Below, piece by piece: positions 43,893 to 54,500 of a stretch of 64,000 nucleotides of DNA. Under the pieces are notes generated by a model. That model had not been told where the DNA came from. It did no database searches and saw only the letters and a program-made list of their open reading frames with translations. Numbering within the stretch: the first letter of the stretch is position 1; each line of letters begins with the position of its first letter. The translations under genes and the position numbers were made by a program. This DNA is from Toxorhynchites rutilus septentrionalis (taxonomy: Eukaryota; Arthropoda; Insecta; Diptera; Culicidae), in assembly GCF_029784135.1 (NCBI RefSeq), contig NC_073746.1, forward strand, positions 114,822,035-114,886,034, read 5' to 3'.

Positions 43893-46754
43893 TTAACAAT
43901 TAAAGTGCTCTATACATTTCCTCTTAAATAGTGTTTGTGATTTTACAAGAGTCAACTCATTTGGCAATGAATTCCAGTGTGAAATGCCTCTCACGAAGAA
44001 AGAGTTACCATACCTGGAAGTGAAGTGTCGTGGAATTGCATATTTTTTTGAGCGTGAACTTCTTAGAGTTACTAGTTTTTCGTGTAAGTAGCCTGGAAGT
44101 TTTGTTCTTGCAAGATTGAATAAAAAGATGCAACATCTCATCGGAGCAAATTTGCGAAATGGACAACCAATCAGACGATGTTGAAGGTGAGAAACTCTGG
44201 CAAATCTACTCAGTCTGAAAACATATCGAACACAAGCGTTCAATGCTACTTGTAGTTTAGATTGCGCAAAAACTGATGAGTTAGATAAAAGGAAATCGCA
44301 GGCGATGAAGTGCGGCAATACCAGGCTTTTGAAAAGCTTAAGTTTAGTGTCAGTGCTGAGGAACGATGTGGTAGCATACAATGTACGAAGGGTACCATAC
44401 ACTTTTCCACATTGTTTAAAAATAAATTTATCAAAGCTAAAGTTAGATTGAATAATTATACCGAGACTCAACCCGCTTTCAACATATTGAATTATTGAAC
44501 TATTCAACTGCAGCACTGGTTTGAGAACGTTATTGGATTGCGAGTTATTTATGAATAATGCATTGGTTTTATTGGCATTCAACATAAGTTTATTTCTGCA
44601 CGACCATTCATGTATTCTGACAAGGTCTCCATTTATATTTCTTGAAATGGTCGATGCTGTATTATCCAGGCAGTCGAAGTATACCTGGACGTCGTCCGCA
44701 AAAATGTGTATTTTACAACATTTTAGAACATCAGGAAGATCGTTAATATACAATGAGAATAAGATTGGTCCTAATATCGAACCTTGGGGTACTCCCGAGG
44801 ATATTGGAAGAAATCTAGAATAAACATCGTTACTAAAAACGGTCTGACTTCGTCCTATTAGATACGATCGCAGCAATGTCGTTGCATGACTCGAGAAATC
44901 AAAGTTTTGCGACAGTTTTTTACACAAAATTTCGTGGGAAATCGTGTCGAAAGCTTTTGAAAAATCAAGAAGTAATAGGACAACAGGTCGACCCTTATCC
45001 AGAATAAGTCCTATATCATCGAACACCTTCAGCATTGCGGTTTTTGTGCTGTGATGGGGACGATATCCAGATTGCATCGAACTTAGCAGGTTATTTTGAT
45101 TTATATGATGACAAATTTGGTGTTTAATAATTCGTTCAAATACCTTGGACAGCGCACAGAGTATACTTATAGGGCGCAAATATTGGATGTTATTAATGTT
45201 TGCCTTTTTTCTTATCGGAATTATTTTAGATTTTTTCCATTCGTCAGGAAAAACACTTGTAGTTATGATACAATTAAATAAATGAGTAATCGGTTTGGCC
45301 ACAAGCGAAATGATTGCTTTCAAAAATTTAATTGGAAGAGAATCAAGACCTATTGCATTGGATTTTATATGGTATAAAGTAATTATGACATCGTCTTCAT
45401 TAATCAAATTGAAATAAAATGAATTTCGGTTTGTTACAAATTGATTGACATTATTCTCAGGGGAATTTCCAGAAAAATTTCGAGCAAAACTCTCATTTAT
45501 CTCATTAGAGTCAAATTGTACAGAACAAGATGATTTTGATTGACAAAAACCTAATGTTTTTAATCTTTTCCATAGTTCTTTGGAAGGGAGATTATTGTCA
45601 GTCCAGCTATCATAATACGTTCGTTTGGCTTGACGAATGAGCATAGTCACTTTGTTTCGAAGAATCTTGAATAATTTATGATCGTTAGGATCTTTACTAT
45701 TTTTCCATTTCTTGTAAACCAAATCACGATCAATAATACCTTTACAAATGGAATCATTGAACCATGGGTTCTTAGATTTATTGGGAACAAATGTTCGAAG
45801 AGGAACAAAATGATCATGCAGATATTTAATTGTTGAATTAAAAAAGTTTAGTAATTCATTGGAATCATTTAACCGATAAAAACTTGTCCAATCAAACGAA
45901 TAAAATGCCTGAAGTAAGCCATCTACATCCATCGAGGAATAATCAAGATATTCGACTTGTGGTGGAGTGGACACTATTTCAAAATCAAGTGAAGCAAAAA
46001 TCAAATCGTGATTCGAAAATACAGGTGAATCTATTTGATTGAAGCGAAGCAAGCGTGATCTACAATTAGAGAGCATCAAATCTAATTGTGATGAACCATT
46101 ACTATGGAAAAATGTTGGTTCGCAACCAAAGCTGAACATTTTATGAATGGATAAAATGGATTTAAATCTGGATGTTTTAGCCGAATTGTTATCAAGAAGA
46201 TTCGTGTTGAAATTGCCTACTAGAAGTATATTTTCGAATTTTGTCCCATATTGAGACAGCAAGGTATCGACTATGTCTGCACAATCTACTTCAGGTGGAT
46301 TGTAAAAAGTAGCTAAAAAAATCTTTTCATTGTTTAGTAAAACTTCAATTGCTATATACTCGGAACATGGCGTTCCTGGTGAATATGAAGAAAAATCAAT
46401 GACACTATACTTAAGTCTGTCGTTAACATACACCATGATGCCGCCTCCTAGACGCCCCTTTCTATCTTGTCTAACAATGTTATATCCATCAATTTTTAAC
46501 ACAGAATCGTTAATATGTTCATTAAGCCAGGTTTCACTGACACATACAATATCGACCGCAGCGAGCTTTAATATTTGTTTTAATTCATCTAACTTGCAAA
46601 GCTTGCGAGCACAAATACTCTGACTGTTTACACTACACACGGATAGTTTTCCTGGATGAAGAGCACACTTCATAACAGTCCCCGGTATGCACAAATTCGT
46701 GGAGGCATTATCATAGTAATGACTAGCCATAGGGATTGGAGATGAGCTTAGCAA
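43893..46754 (-). CDS. LINE ORF2: endonuclease and reverse transcriptase (953 aa, unbroken)
   Basis: Minus strand. Residues 50-270 form an APE-type endonuclease: VDIVCVSETWL (catalytic Glu), GGGIMVYVNDRLKY, FLATFYNPPE, LLVGNFNTNL and PVFSNHDLIF. In active enzymes the last two read GDFN and SDH, so both catalytic Asp are Asn here. The reverse transcriptase follows: YLRPISILCALSKVFERIIK, QSGYRPHHST, LLLLDFSKAFDTISHEIL, SGVPQGSILGPILFSLYIND and the catalytic FADDVQ. There is no RNase H domain and the end is close behind, which fits the CR1/Jockey supergroup. ORF1 lies 336 bp upstream on the same strand. The ORF is open, implying recent activity despite the endonuclease changes. Confidence 0.9.
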   Translation of the reverse strand: MLSSSPIPMASHYYDNASTNLCIPGTVMKCALHPGKLSVCSVNSQSICARKLCKLDELKQILKLAAVDIVCVSETWLNEHINDSVLKIDGYNIVRQDRKGRLGGGIMVYVNDRLKYSVIDFSSYSPGTPCSEYIAIEVLLNNEKIFLATFYNPPEVDCADIVDTLLSQYGTKFENILLVGNFNTNLLDNNSAKTSRFKSILSIHKMFSFGCEPTFFHSNGSSQLDLMLSNCRSRLLRFNQIDSPVFSNHDLIFASLDFEIVSTPPQVEYLDYSSMDVDGLLQAFYSFDWTSFYRLNDSNELLNFFNSTIKYLHDHFVPLRTFVPNKSKNPWFNDSICKGIIDRDLVYKKWKNSKDPNDHKLFKILRNKVTMLIRQAKRTYYDSWTDNNLPSKELWKRLKTLGFCQSKSSCSVQFDSNEINESFARNFSGNSPENNVNQFVTNRNSFYFNLINEDDVIITLYHIKSNAIGLDSLPIKFLKAIISLVAKPITHLFNCIITTSVFPDEWKKSKIIPIRKKANINNIQYLRPISILCALSKVFERIIKHQICHHINQNNLLSSMQSGYRPHHSTKTAMLKVFDDIGLILDKGRPVVLLLLDFSKAFDTISHEILCKKLSQNFDFSSHATTLLRSYLIGRSQTVFSNDVYSRFLPISSGVPQGSILGPILFSLYINDLPDVLKCCKIHIFADDVQVYFDCLDNTASTISRNINGDLVRIHEWSCRNKLMLNANKTNALFINNSQSNNVLKPVLQLNSSIIQYVESGLSLGIIIQSNFSFDKFIFKQCGKVYGTLRTLYATTSFLSTDTKLKLFKSLVLPHFIACDFLLSNSSVFAQSKLQVALNACVRYVFRLSRFARVSHLQHRLIGCPFRKFAPMRCCIFLFNLARTKLPGYLHEKLVTLRSSRSKKYAIPRHFTSRYGNSFFVRGISHWNSLPNELTLVKSQTLFKRKCIEHFNC

Positions 46755-47090
46755 ATAAGAGAAAATAAGTAGAGAGCACTTGCACGATTATAATAGAATG
46801 CATAATAATCTTCATCAAAAATTCAATCATAATTCAACTTTTCAAAAACATGAGCGACGCGAATGTCGAATGAAATCAAACAATTTAACCTATTAGCACT
46901 ATAAAATCAGGTAACATAATTGCACTGAAGAAAACTTCTAGCCCAAAAACAACACCAACAGCAGCAACAGCAGCAACAGGAACATCGGCAGCATCAGCAT
47001 CATCAGTAACATCATTTAGCTTTTAGGAAGGGAGTCATAGGACCAGAGGAATGGAATACATAGGAGTAAACAGAAACGTAATAGGAAAGG
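46755..47090 (-). other. Spacer between LINE ORF1 and ORF2
   Basis: Contains a CAG/CAACAGCAG-type triplet run near 46953-46985. No ORF. Confidence 0.5.
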
Positions 47091-47867
47091 TTATGGCGAA
47101 GCTTGTAGATCTTTCTCCGAAAAAATAGGCTTTCCTTGTCCATCAGCACTCTCCTTGATATGTACGATACCAAACTTCGTGTAGACTTTAACTAGCTGTC
47201 CTCGTTTTTTCATTTGTAGAGCTTTGGCTCGTAGTTCCCTCGCCGCGGCTCCCAAGTTTTCGTTCACAAAAATACGTTTGTTGGTCGTGAATCCAAGTTC
47301 GGAGAGGCGAAGCTTTCGAGAGCGTAAGTAACGAGCGAAGAAATCATTACGTTGCACAGTTATAGCAAACTGAATGAGAATTATATATGCGGTCCCGTTC
47401 GATGGAGTGCCTTTGAAGAGTCTCCTGATATCGACGTGTGGAATGTTGTCATCGGTATATCCCAGAGTGCGGTGCCAAACTGAAAAGTACTCCATCAGAT
47501 TCTCTCCTGAGCGAAATGGAACTCCACTAACGACGAGATCATTAGAACGCAAACTTCTATCCACAGCTACTAGACACTCAGCCTTACTATCAGCAATGGA
47601 ATTGGTGAGTTGGGTGGTAACTCTGTCACTCTCTTTACGAATACGTTCGAAGTCACTCGCAATATCTGATCTAAGTTTATCCATTTGTGTATGTATGGAA
47701 TCTTTCAGTACTCTGATTTCATCAATCATATTCTTCTGGTACATAACAAACTGTGACTTCATCATATTGGCCAGTTCTGCAACGTTCATGTCTGCGTCAG
47801 TAGTTGATCCGGAACCTTTGTTAGATGTCGTAGTTGAGTTACTTCGAAGGCCACGTTCGCTTGCCAT
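47091..47867 (-). CDS. LINE ORF1 protein (258 aa)
   Basis: Minus strand from the Met at 47867. A Ser/Thr/Gly-rich start (RSNSTTTSNKGSGSTTDAD) is followed by a predicted coiled coil of about residues 30-95 (MIDEIRVLKDSIHTQMDKLR, FERIRKESDRVTTQL). Then comes an RRM-like region opening with DLVVSGVPF and closing with TAYIILIQFA, and a basic C-terminal segment (RAKALQMKKRGQLVKVYTKF). This is the trimeric nucleic-acid chaperone plan of LINE ORF1 proteins. The same ORF, cut after FFARY, is repeated at 55066-55698 by the tandem duplication. Confidence 0.75.
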   Translation of the reverse strand: MASERGLRSNSTTTSNKGSGSTTDADMNVAELANMMKSQFVMYQKNMIDEIRVLKDSIHTQMDKLRSDIASDFERIRKESDRVTTQLTNSIADSKAECLVAVDRSLRSNDLVVSGVPFRSGENLMEYFSVWHRTLGYTDDNIPHVDIRRLFKGTPSNGTAYIILIQFAITVQRNDFFARYLRSRKLRLSELGFTTNKRIFVNENLGAAARELRAKALQMKKRGQLVKVYTKFGIVHIKESADGQGKPIFSEKDLQASP

Positions 47868-48399
47868 GGTGGTTGTGTTGTTGTTGAGATCAAAAACTGC
47901 TCGAATTGAACTCCTTTGTTTTTCGCTAATGGCTTATCGATCCAAAGAAGTTAAGATAAATCACTTCTCAATTTCAGCAAAAACCAATTGTTGATTTTCT
48001 GGAACACACGCGAAAAACTTCGAAGCCACCTATCGGTTCCCCGATTCGCGAGAAATATATAATTGTTTTTGATAGATAACTGGGTTTTGATCGATTCGCG
48101 TCAGCACAATATAGATTACGTGCAAACCATTCTATTGATTTGTCAAAAGTTCCTGGACACTGGATGGTTCGATGGTACAAGGAACATCAAATTCAATTCC
48201 CTCAACGTATACATGGAAGAATCATCATTCGCGTTGACGGCATTGTGCTTCATGTGTTCGAATTGTGAAGCGAAAATGATAATAGACAATGAAATCATGG
48301 AAATATCAGGAAATTTATATAAAAACAGCTGATGAAGGTTCAGTACGGCGTGTTTTAATTAGTAAATTAACAAGAAGTAACATTTTTCATTCAAATTTT

Positions 48400-48640
48400 G
48401 ACAATTTAAAACTGCCTCCGGGCCTACAAAACCGATAAAGATTAATTTGCCTCCCAAAATGGTTATCGCCACCAGACGTCGACAAGGTCATTCGTCATCG
48501 AGGAAAAAGTGACAGCCAAGCTGCCCAGTTGCTGAAAATGTGTATGAACGCACAGCACCAGTCAACTGGTGATCTAAATATGGCGTGCCGTTGACGTTCA
48601 AGTAACTGGCGCCAATTACTGGTCAATGTGTAAATCAGCT
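48400..48640. repeat. Repeat related to 6640-6715 plus diverged MITE-like end
   Basis: ACTGCCTCCGGGCCTACAAA and TTTGCCTCCC recall the block at 6650. AGTAACTGGCGCCAATTACT and GTAAATCAG before 48640 recall the diverged MITE at 41393. Repeated at 56225-56465. Confidence 0.4.
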
Positions 48641-48960
48641 GTTAGTTAATCCCTTTCGTTTGATGCTCATATTGACGGGGTTCTGAGAAAATGTGTAATC
48701 CATCATTTTGTAGCGGACACCATCTTGGATTTACTTTTTTCATCAATAATTGTATTCTACTAGTCAAGCCCTTTCGTTTGATACCCATATTGATGGGGTT
48801 TAGAGAAAATATGAAATCCGCCATGTTGGATTTTCAAGATCATCAAAAACGCATTTTTTAATGACTGCAGAGATGAAGGTGTGTTCCAAATTTCAGATCA
48901 ATCGTTCAATAGGAAGGGGGTTAAATTTCTTTTGATGTGGGACCCACGTACATACAAACG
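48640..48960. repeat. Partial foldback-type element (right half)
   Basis: AAGCCCTTTCGTTTGATACC, CTGCAGAGATGAAGGTGTGT and CAGATCAATCGTTCAATAGG match the right half of 42379-43643. Duplicated at 56465-56785. Confidence 0.65.
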
Positions 48961-48989
48961 GGTCATATAATCGACCCCATCCTGTGTAC

Positions 48990-49190
48990 CGAAGATGTAC
49001 TCGCTTGCATTTTTGCAAACCGGAATGTGTTTTCCCAACACAGATTCCGAAACCAAGAAGTAGGGAGAATCGACATTGCAGATACATGCAAGACGGCAGT
49101 ACTTTTATACCGCCATGCATTTTTGCACTCCAGAAGTCGTTTTGCTAACACGGTCTACAAAAGCGGGTACAAATGCAACACTTTGGCTCG
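48990..49190. repeat. Degenerate units of the 95-bp array
   Basis: TTCCCAACACAGATTCCGAA, then AATCGACATTGCAGATACAT and a second unit with TTGCTAACACGGTCTACAAA. These match the 95-bp units at 62711-63290. Duplicated at 56815-57015. Confidence 0.55.
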
Positions 49191-49412
49191 GTTATTCAAG
49201 ACTGCATTGAAAGATATCCCTTCATGTCGTCAGCTCAGCTCACATTATGTGACAAACCTTTTGATGATTAGGCAAAATGTTGATAACTATTTGTTGCGAC
49301 AACCACTACCATAATGCATGAATTGACCTAAATTGGAATTTGTTTGCAAATCGTAAATTGTTTGATTCATTCACTAGTTTAATCAATAATTCAGTCAATA
49401 CACACAAAAGAT

Positions 49413-49483
49413 AGCTCTGCGCAGCGGCGATATCCGTGTCCAATGAGGAACCTCCGAGGAACGATTATTGCTAATTGAAAAAA
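49413..49483 (+). pseudogene. U4 snRNA retropseudogene, 5' segment (copy A)
   Basis: AGCTCTGCGCAGCGGCGATA, then CCAATGAGG, CCTCCGAGG and CGATTATTGCTAATTGAA, then an A-run: again U4's first about 65-70 nt and nothing more. ACACAAAAGAT (49402-49412) and ACACAAATGAT (49484-49494) are an 11-bp target duplication with one mismatch. It is more diverged than the copy at 16819 and has a different target, so it is an independent insertion. Duplicated at 57238. Confidence 0.8.
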
Positions 49484-49564
49484 ACACAAATGATTACTAA
49501 GCCAATGGCAGTCCTACTTCAAGCTTGCGGTTATATCATGGTTATACCTATGGCACCCATAATT

Positions 49565-49745
49565 TTTTTTTAATTGAGTTGTTGTTCCCATTCCTTCTTC
49601 GTTTCGGGTCGAGCTTATTGCTTAACAGCTCTACAAGGAAATTATTCCAATGATTGTTGGAATCTTCCAATTTGTTTAGCACATTGATGTGCTTTTCGAA
49701 CTTGTCAGCTAGATCGGATAGTGCAGCTGACGGTCTTTTCGCACA
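49565..49745 (-). pseudogene. BEL/Pao-type gag fragment
   Basis: Minus strand: SAALSDLADKFEKHINVLNK, then DSNNHWNNFLVELLSNKLDP and KRRR. This follows the gag pattern of BEL/Pao elements ('L..LVD....L..L..LG.....WD.LLV.LL..KLD..TR..W'). Only about 60 residues remain. Duplicated at 57390-57570. Confidence 0.5.
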
Positions 49746-49767
49746 GATGGTGTAGATAACGATTGTG

Positions 49768-49890
49768 TCACATTTACCCGAAACCCGCTCACCCGAAAGA
49801 CAGTTACCTGAAAGATATTCACCCGAATTCCACTCACCCGAATGTAACAAAGACCCGAATGTAACATCTACCCGAATTGACACTCACCCG
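49768..49890. repeat. Irregular cluster of ACCCGAA words
   Basis: ACCCGAA(T/A) occurs seven times and the related ACCTGAAA once within about 120 bp, at 10-25 bp spacing, in phrases like CTCACCCGAATG. Duplicated at 57593-57715, where two bases differ. Confidence 0.75.
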
Positions 49891-49894
49891 AATG

Positions 49895-50760
49895 AGCTTG
49901 AGCTTGGGTAGACTGTACAATTCCTAGTTGCTCTCCGTGATTGACCTGAACCAACCAAATTGCACAAAGAACACACACAATGACGCTTGGGACTAGCAAA
50001 TCATTCTCGTTGTGCAATTTTCGGCGATTCGAGCTTTAAATGGTCAATAACGACGCGGGCCACGTCTTTACAGTCACCAGGGGAAGGGAAGGAAGGTTAG
50101 TATGATAATCGCCGCCCGAAGGGCAGAAGGGTCGCCTCTATAGCGTGGTTCTCTAGCGATTATCATGGGAGGGATAATTGTTAGCGGGGAGAAGTAAGAA
50201 TCAGGATTCACTGAGGTAAGTGATATGATTATGTAAACGCAAGTTATCGACCACTCAACGAACTTTTTTTTAAAACACACGGCCGGCAATATCTTCTGGT
50301 ATGCTGAGAAGGAAGATCTGTAAAATGAATTGGTCCGGCTATAAATCGAATTATTTATATATAGTATGCTCTTTTTATCGAGCTCGATTCGCAACGGCGG
50401 AAAGTTATCTTTGGGAATCCTGAGAAGGTAACCGAGATAACTCCTCCCAAATCAATCTAATCGTCGATATATTCCGTTATTCATCGCGTTCCCTTTATAG
50501 AATTCAAATTGCAACGGCAAAGAGTTAATCATTGGAAAACCTGAGAAGGTAATCGATATTGAGTAAACTCCTCTGAAACTAATTGGACAGTCGATAAATT
50601 ATCTTGATCATTGAGCGTACTATGTGTCGAACTTCAATCGCAACGGCGGAGAGTTAGCTTTGGGAAACCTGAGGAGATAACCGAGGGAACTCCTCTAAAA
50701 ACAATCGTACCGTCTTGCCTTTCCTTATAAGTCTACCATATCTCGTCTACAGTGAATACA
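49895..50760 (-). repeat. Fuller copy of the repeat at 24825-25500, with about 115-bp tandem units
   Basis: 49895-50290 is the reverse complement of 25080-25500. Beyond it, three to four units share CAACGGCGGAGAGTTA, GGGAAACCTGAGAAGGTAA and AACTCCTC. Duplicated at 57720-58585. Confidence 0.65.
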
Positions 50761-51340
50761 AAACTTCTTGAGTTTCCCTAACAAACCGAACAGAGAAATG
50801 TTTGGAATTAAACTCAAACACAAATAAAACAAAAAGTCTCGGGTCGATAGCCAGCTATTGAAACATTAGAGATGGTGCATAAATATGAAAGATAGAGATT
50901 GAACTTAGCTAGTGCTGCTGGGAGCCGAGTCATTCCGGCATTTGTTCTTCTTTTTCTGGTGATAGTGTCAGTACTGACACATTCACGCACACATGATCCA
51001 TCAACGATACGTTCCCTTCCAAACAATCACTACGATTAACTGGAGTAGAAGAAGAGCGAAAACTGTTCTCACTGGCTGTTTGATAAACCGACGCATACAC
51101 ACCCCTTGTGCGAGACAAAGAAAGCAACGAAGCAGGTACTTGTGATAACACGAATACACGCAAACAGCGAACACGACGCGCAAAAAAATGCCTTCGTATG
51201 AAACTATTTTTTGTTGTATCATTATTATTCGGCAATGCTCCGGGGAATTCCAAGGACACTCCACAAAATTCAAATCTATCGAGGCGAGCAACACACTTTT
51301 CCACGACGTTAAATCGGGGTTTACGATTTTTTTTTATGCC
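50761..51340. other. Non-coding repeat-unit interior
   Basis: The minus-strand ORF 50930-51646 (238 codons) shows no family resemblance and runs into the AT-rich dispersed repeat. I do not call it a gene. Duplicated at 58586-59165. Confidence 0.35.
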
Positions 51341-51850
51341 AAATGTCTTAAAATTGCATGAAAAGTCGAGATCTAGTGTAATCTTGAATTTTTTTTTGTC
51401 AAAAATCGGCATTCTGGAACTAAGACATGGCATCAATTTATTTTTTAAAAAACCCCGATTATCGGTGATTTTTCGGTTTTCAAAAAACTCAAATTTTAAC
51501 GCCTGCGACACCAGTAAATGAAGTCCGAATGAGCTAATATTTTGCATAGGGTATATTATCGTCCAAATCAACATTTCGTTGCAAGTTCCGAAGGAAAAAT
51601 CGTGATAACTATTTTTATTGGCACCCAGAATACCGATTTTTGACAAAAAAAAATTCTAGATGACACTAGATCTCGACGTTTTATGCAATTTTAGGACACA
51701 TCAAAATTCTTTTTTTTCGAAAACCCCGATTTCCACCCTTGGTTGATTTTTCGATTTTCAAAAAACTTAAACTTTGACCGCTTTGCGCCACTCTCCCTTT
51801 AGTCCGATTGAGCTGAAATTCTGCATATGAGGTTTTTTCGATGTGGTGAA
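51340..51850. repeat. Dispersed AT-rich repeat (as at 13760-14040)
   Basis: Two loose internal units, each with CTCGACGTTTTATGCAATTT or TTTTATGCCAAATGTCTTAA and then GATTTTTCGGTTTTCAAAAAA and AGTCCGA.TGAGCT. Duplicated at 59165-59680. Confidence 0.6.
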
Positions 51851-53880
51851 CATTTTTGACGTAGGACTACGTGTAAAATCGTGTAAAATCAAAGTTTCGA
51901 AAACGAAAGCGTTACGCCGGAGACCGAGATTTTGAGCGTTAATAGCTCCTAAACAACTGAACGAAATGGTATGATAAACACTTCATTCGAAAGATAAAAT
52001 GTCTACGCGTTATATACTTGTTACTTTTTGATCCAAAAACTTGTTTCAATAGTCTTAAAATTGCTTTCAAAACAGGCTATTGAAATCACCAATCGGTATA
52101 TAAGCGAGCGGCGCTCGGAAATCCACTCAGTTCTAATTGAACAGCGATTGGAGCAAGTTGTCGCTGTTGCGGCGAAGCTCTTTATTTATCATGAAAGCGC
52201 GGATGAACGGTGTCACCAAGAGCCTGTTTGTGCACCCTAGGCCAGAAGGGAATCTATCAGGATGAGAGTGATGCCACAAACGGTTCCCTGGGAAGACATC
52301 GCTACACACACATACACGCGCGGCTATTAACAGGTGGTTATCGAGTTGGCATTAACCACTGGTGGGCTTCCAGTATCGAGGAAAATGTGGAAATATCTAA
52401 TCGTTACTGAAAATAATCTGCCAGTTCCTCTGGGAATTTTCAAAATATATTCATGTGAAAGAGTTTAATTGAATGTTTTCTATCCATGTAACACTGTGAC
52501 CAAATATGTTTCAATCAAGTGCTATTAACAGGTGGTTATCGAGTTGGCATTAACCACTGGTGGGCTTCCAGTATCGAGGAAAATGTGGAAGTATCTAATC
52601 GTTACTGAAAATAATCTGCCAGTTCCTTTGGGAATTTTCAAAATATATTCATGTGAAAGAGTTTAATTGAATGTTTTCTATCCATGTAACACTGTGACCA
52701 AATACATTTGGTTTTGTGGTTTTTCAATCAATCGCAATTAACAGGATAGATTCAGAAGATTATTCTTCCCCATCAGTAGGATATTTCCGTATCCATTATT
52801 GTATGCGCCCGCAATCGATTATTGCTCAGTCGCCGAAAGTTCCGAGCTCAGAGAGTTCATTCCCCTCTAGTTTGCCTTCCAAATTGCCATCGTAAACCAC
52901 ACCTTCTCTCGATTCAATCACACACAAAAAGCATACTTAAGCGATATTCTGGTGGTGAGACACATTCATTTTTCGTGAGGACATCGACAAGACAACATCG
53001 TTGCCTAACGTGCTGGAGGAGGTGGACGGCGAAGGATCGACACATACACGCGCAGAACTCTTTCCGTTAGGATGCCATTCAGCATCGAGAAAGTTCCGGA
53101 AAGATCCAATCATTGCTGGAAAATAATCTGCCAGTTCCTTTGGGAATTTTCAAAATATATTCATGTGAAAGAGTTTAATTGAATGTTTTCTATCCATGTA
53201 ACACTGTGACCAAATATGTTTCAATCAAGTGCTATTAACAGGTGGTTATCGAGTTGGTATTAACCACTGGTGGGCTTCCAGTATCGAGGAAAATGTGGAA
53301 ATATCTAATCGTTACTGAAAATAATCTGCCAGTTCCTTTGGGAATTTTCAAAATATATTCATGTGAAAGAATTTAATTGAATGTTTTCTATCCATGTACC
53401 ACTGTGACCAAATATGTTTCAATCAAGTGCTATTAACAGGTGGTTATCGGGTTAGCATTAACCACTGGTGGGCTTCCAGTATCGAGGAAAATGTGGAAAT
53501 ATCTAATCGTTACTGAAAATAATCTGCCAGTTCCTCTGGGAATTTAAAATTACATTCATATGAAAGAGTTTATTTTAATGTTTTCTATCCATGTAACACT
53601 GTGACCCAATACATTAGGTTTTGTGATTTTTCAATCAATCGCAATCAACAGGATAGCTTCTGAAGATTATTCTTCCCCATCAGTAGGATATTTCCGTATC
53701 CAATATTGGATGCATAAAACCTTGTGCCTCCAACGTAACGCTCTCGTTTTCGAAGTTCTCCAAATATTCATTCATTCAGAATGAATTCAGATTCAACTTC
53801 ATACAAATGATCTCTAAATCAACGATAGTCCTACGTCACCCTTGCGGTTATACCATAGATATAACCCACTTCCTGTTTTT
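51851..53880. mobile_element. Composite element between GACGTAGGACTAC modules
   Basis: It opens with GACGTAGGACTACGT (51859) and closes with the reversed module (TAGTCCTACGTCACCCTTGC at 53827 and ATATAACCCACTT). Inside are a promoter-like stretch (TATATAAGCG at 52098, with an initiator-like CTCAGTTC about 30 bp on) and several 180-190-bp tandem units with TTAACAGGTGGTTATCGAGT and TCTGCCAGTTCCTTTGGGAA (about 52320, 52520, 53230 and 53430). No transposase. Duplicated at 59676-61705. Confidence 0.5.
52098..52135 (+). promoter_or_regulatory. Possible RNA polymerase II core promoter
   Basis: CCAATCGGTATATAAGCGAG gives a CCAAT-like word and a TATA box. TCAGTTCTAA about 28 bp downstream is a plausible arthropod initiator. 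What it would drive is unclear. Duplicated at 59923. Confidence 0.4.
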
Positions 53881-54080
53881 TATAGGGTAACTTTGAAATT
53901 TGGAATTTTAGGGTCGATTTTTTTCTCATACATTCATTGGCACTCTAGTGATCATACTTGTCTTGTACGTTCATTTCCATCCAAACAGTTCGTATTTTTC
54001 GTGGGTAGTGCAATTTGAGAAATAGTGACGTTGGATAAAATCCTTGTCAAAAAAATTATAAGTGGGGGAATGCAGTTTTT

Positions 54081-54138
54081 CTTCTTCTTCTTTCTTTGTT
54101 TTTAAGAGGCTTCTAACTTTGAAGTTCATTCGCCTCTA
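54081..54138 (-). mobile_element. Tiny retroposon, 58 bp, with 10-bp target duplication
   Basis: Minus strand: CTTAGAGGCGAATGAACTTC, then AAAGTTAGAAGCCTCTTAAA and an A/G-rich tail. TGCAGTTTTT occurs at 54071-54080 and 54141-54150. The core is 54105-54137. Duplicated at 61906-61963. Confidence 0.75.
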
Positions 54139-54291
54139 AGTGCAGTTTTTATAACGTATTATGAAATTTATCTATTCATATGGCTGACGCAGCCCGTTCA
54201 GTGAATTACAACAAAGCTAACAATGTTGGTACATACATATTACGGCATTGAAGTGCGATTTTTAATGTGAATTTATTTTTTCGTAATAAAA

Positions 54292-54500
54292 TTCAATCTG
54301 AGATCACTGTAGTGGGGGCGAAGTTCCCGTCTAACGAGGATGAGGAACCGAGGTTTGCTTGCGAGAGGCCGCCGCTTCCGACGGCGGGTCGGCAGCTGAC
54401 TCGGATTGCGTCAACCTCGGCGGCTTGGTGCCGCCTCTGTTCCTTATCCTCGTTAAATGGGGACTTCGCCCCCAGTTCGTTGACCTCACAATACATTTCA
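54292..54500. repeat. GC-rich inverted repeat region
   Basis: GGGGGCGAAGTTCCCGTCTA, ACGAGGATGAGGAACCGAGG on the left is matched in reverse by CTTATCCTCGTTAAATGGGG and ACTTCGCCCCC on the right. ATAATAAATTCATGAAA near 54505 recalls TTTTCGTAATAAAATTCA at 54278. This is probably a small inverted-repeat element of about 250 bp, not a gene. Duplicated at 62117-62325. Confidence 0.6.

Noticed and set aside
47374..47994. 206-codon plus-strand ORF (and 55205-55819)
   Set aside because: Shadow of the LINE ORF1 on the opposite strand.
50930..51646. 238-codon ORF on the minus strand, duplicated at 58755-59471
   Set aside because: It runs across a known dispersed AT-rich repeat, has no family resemblance, and its preservation in both copies only reflects the recent duplication.
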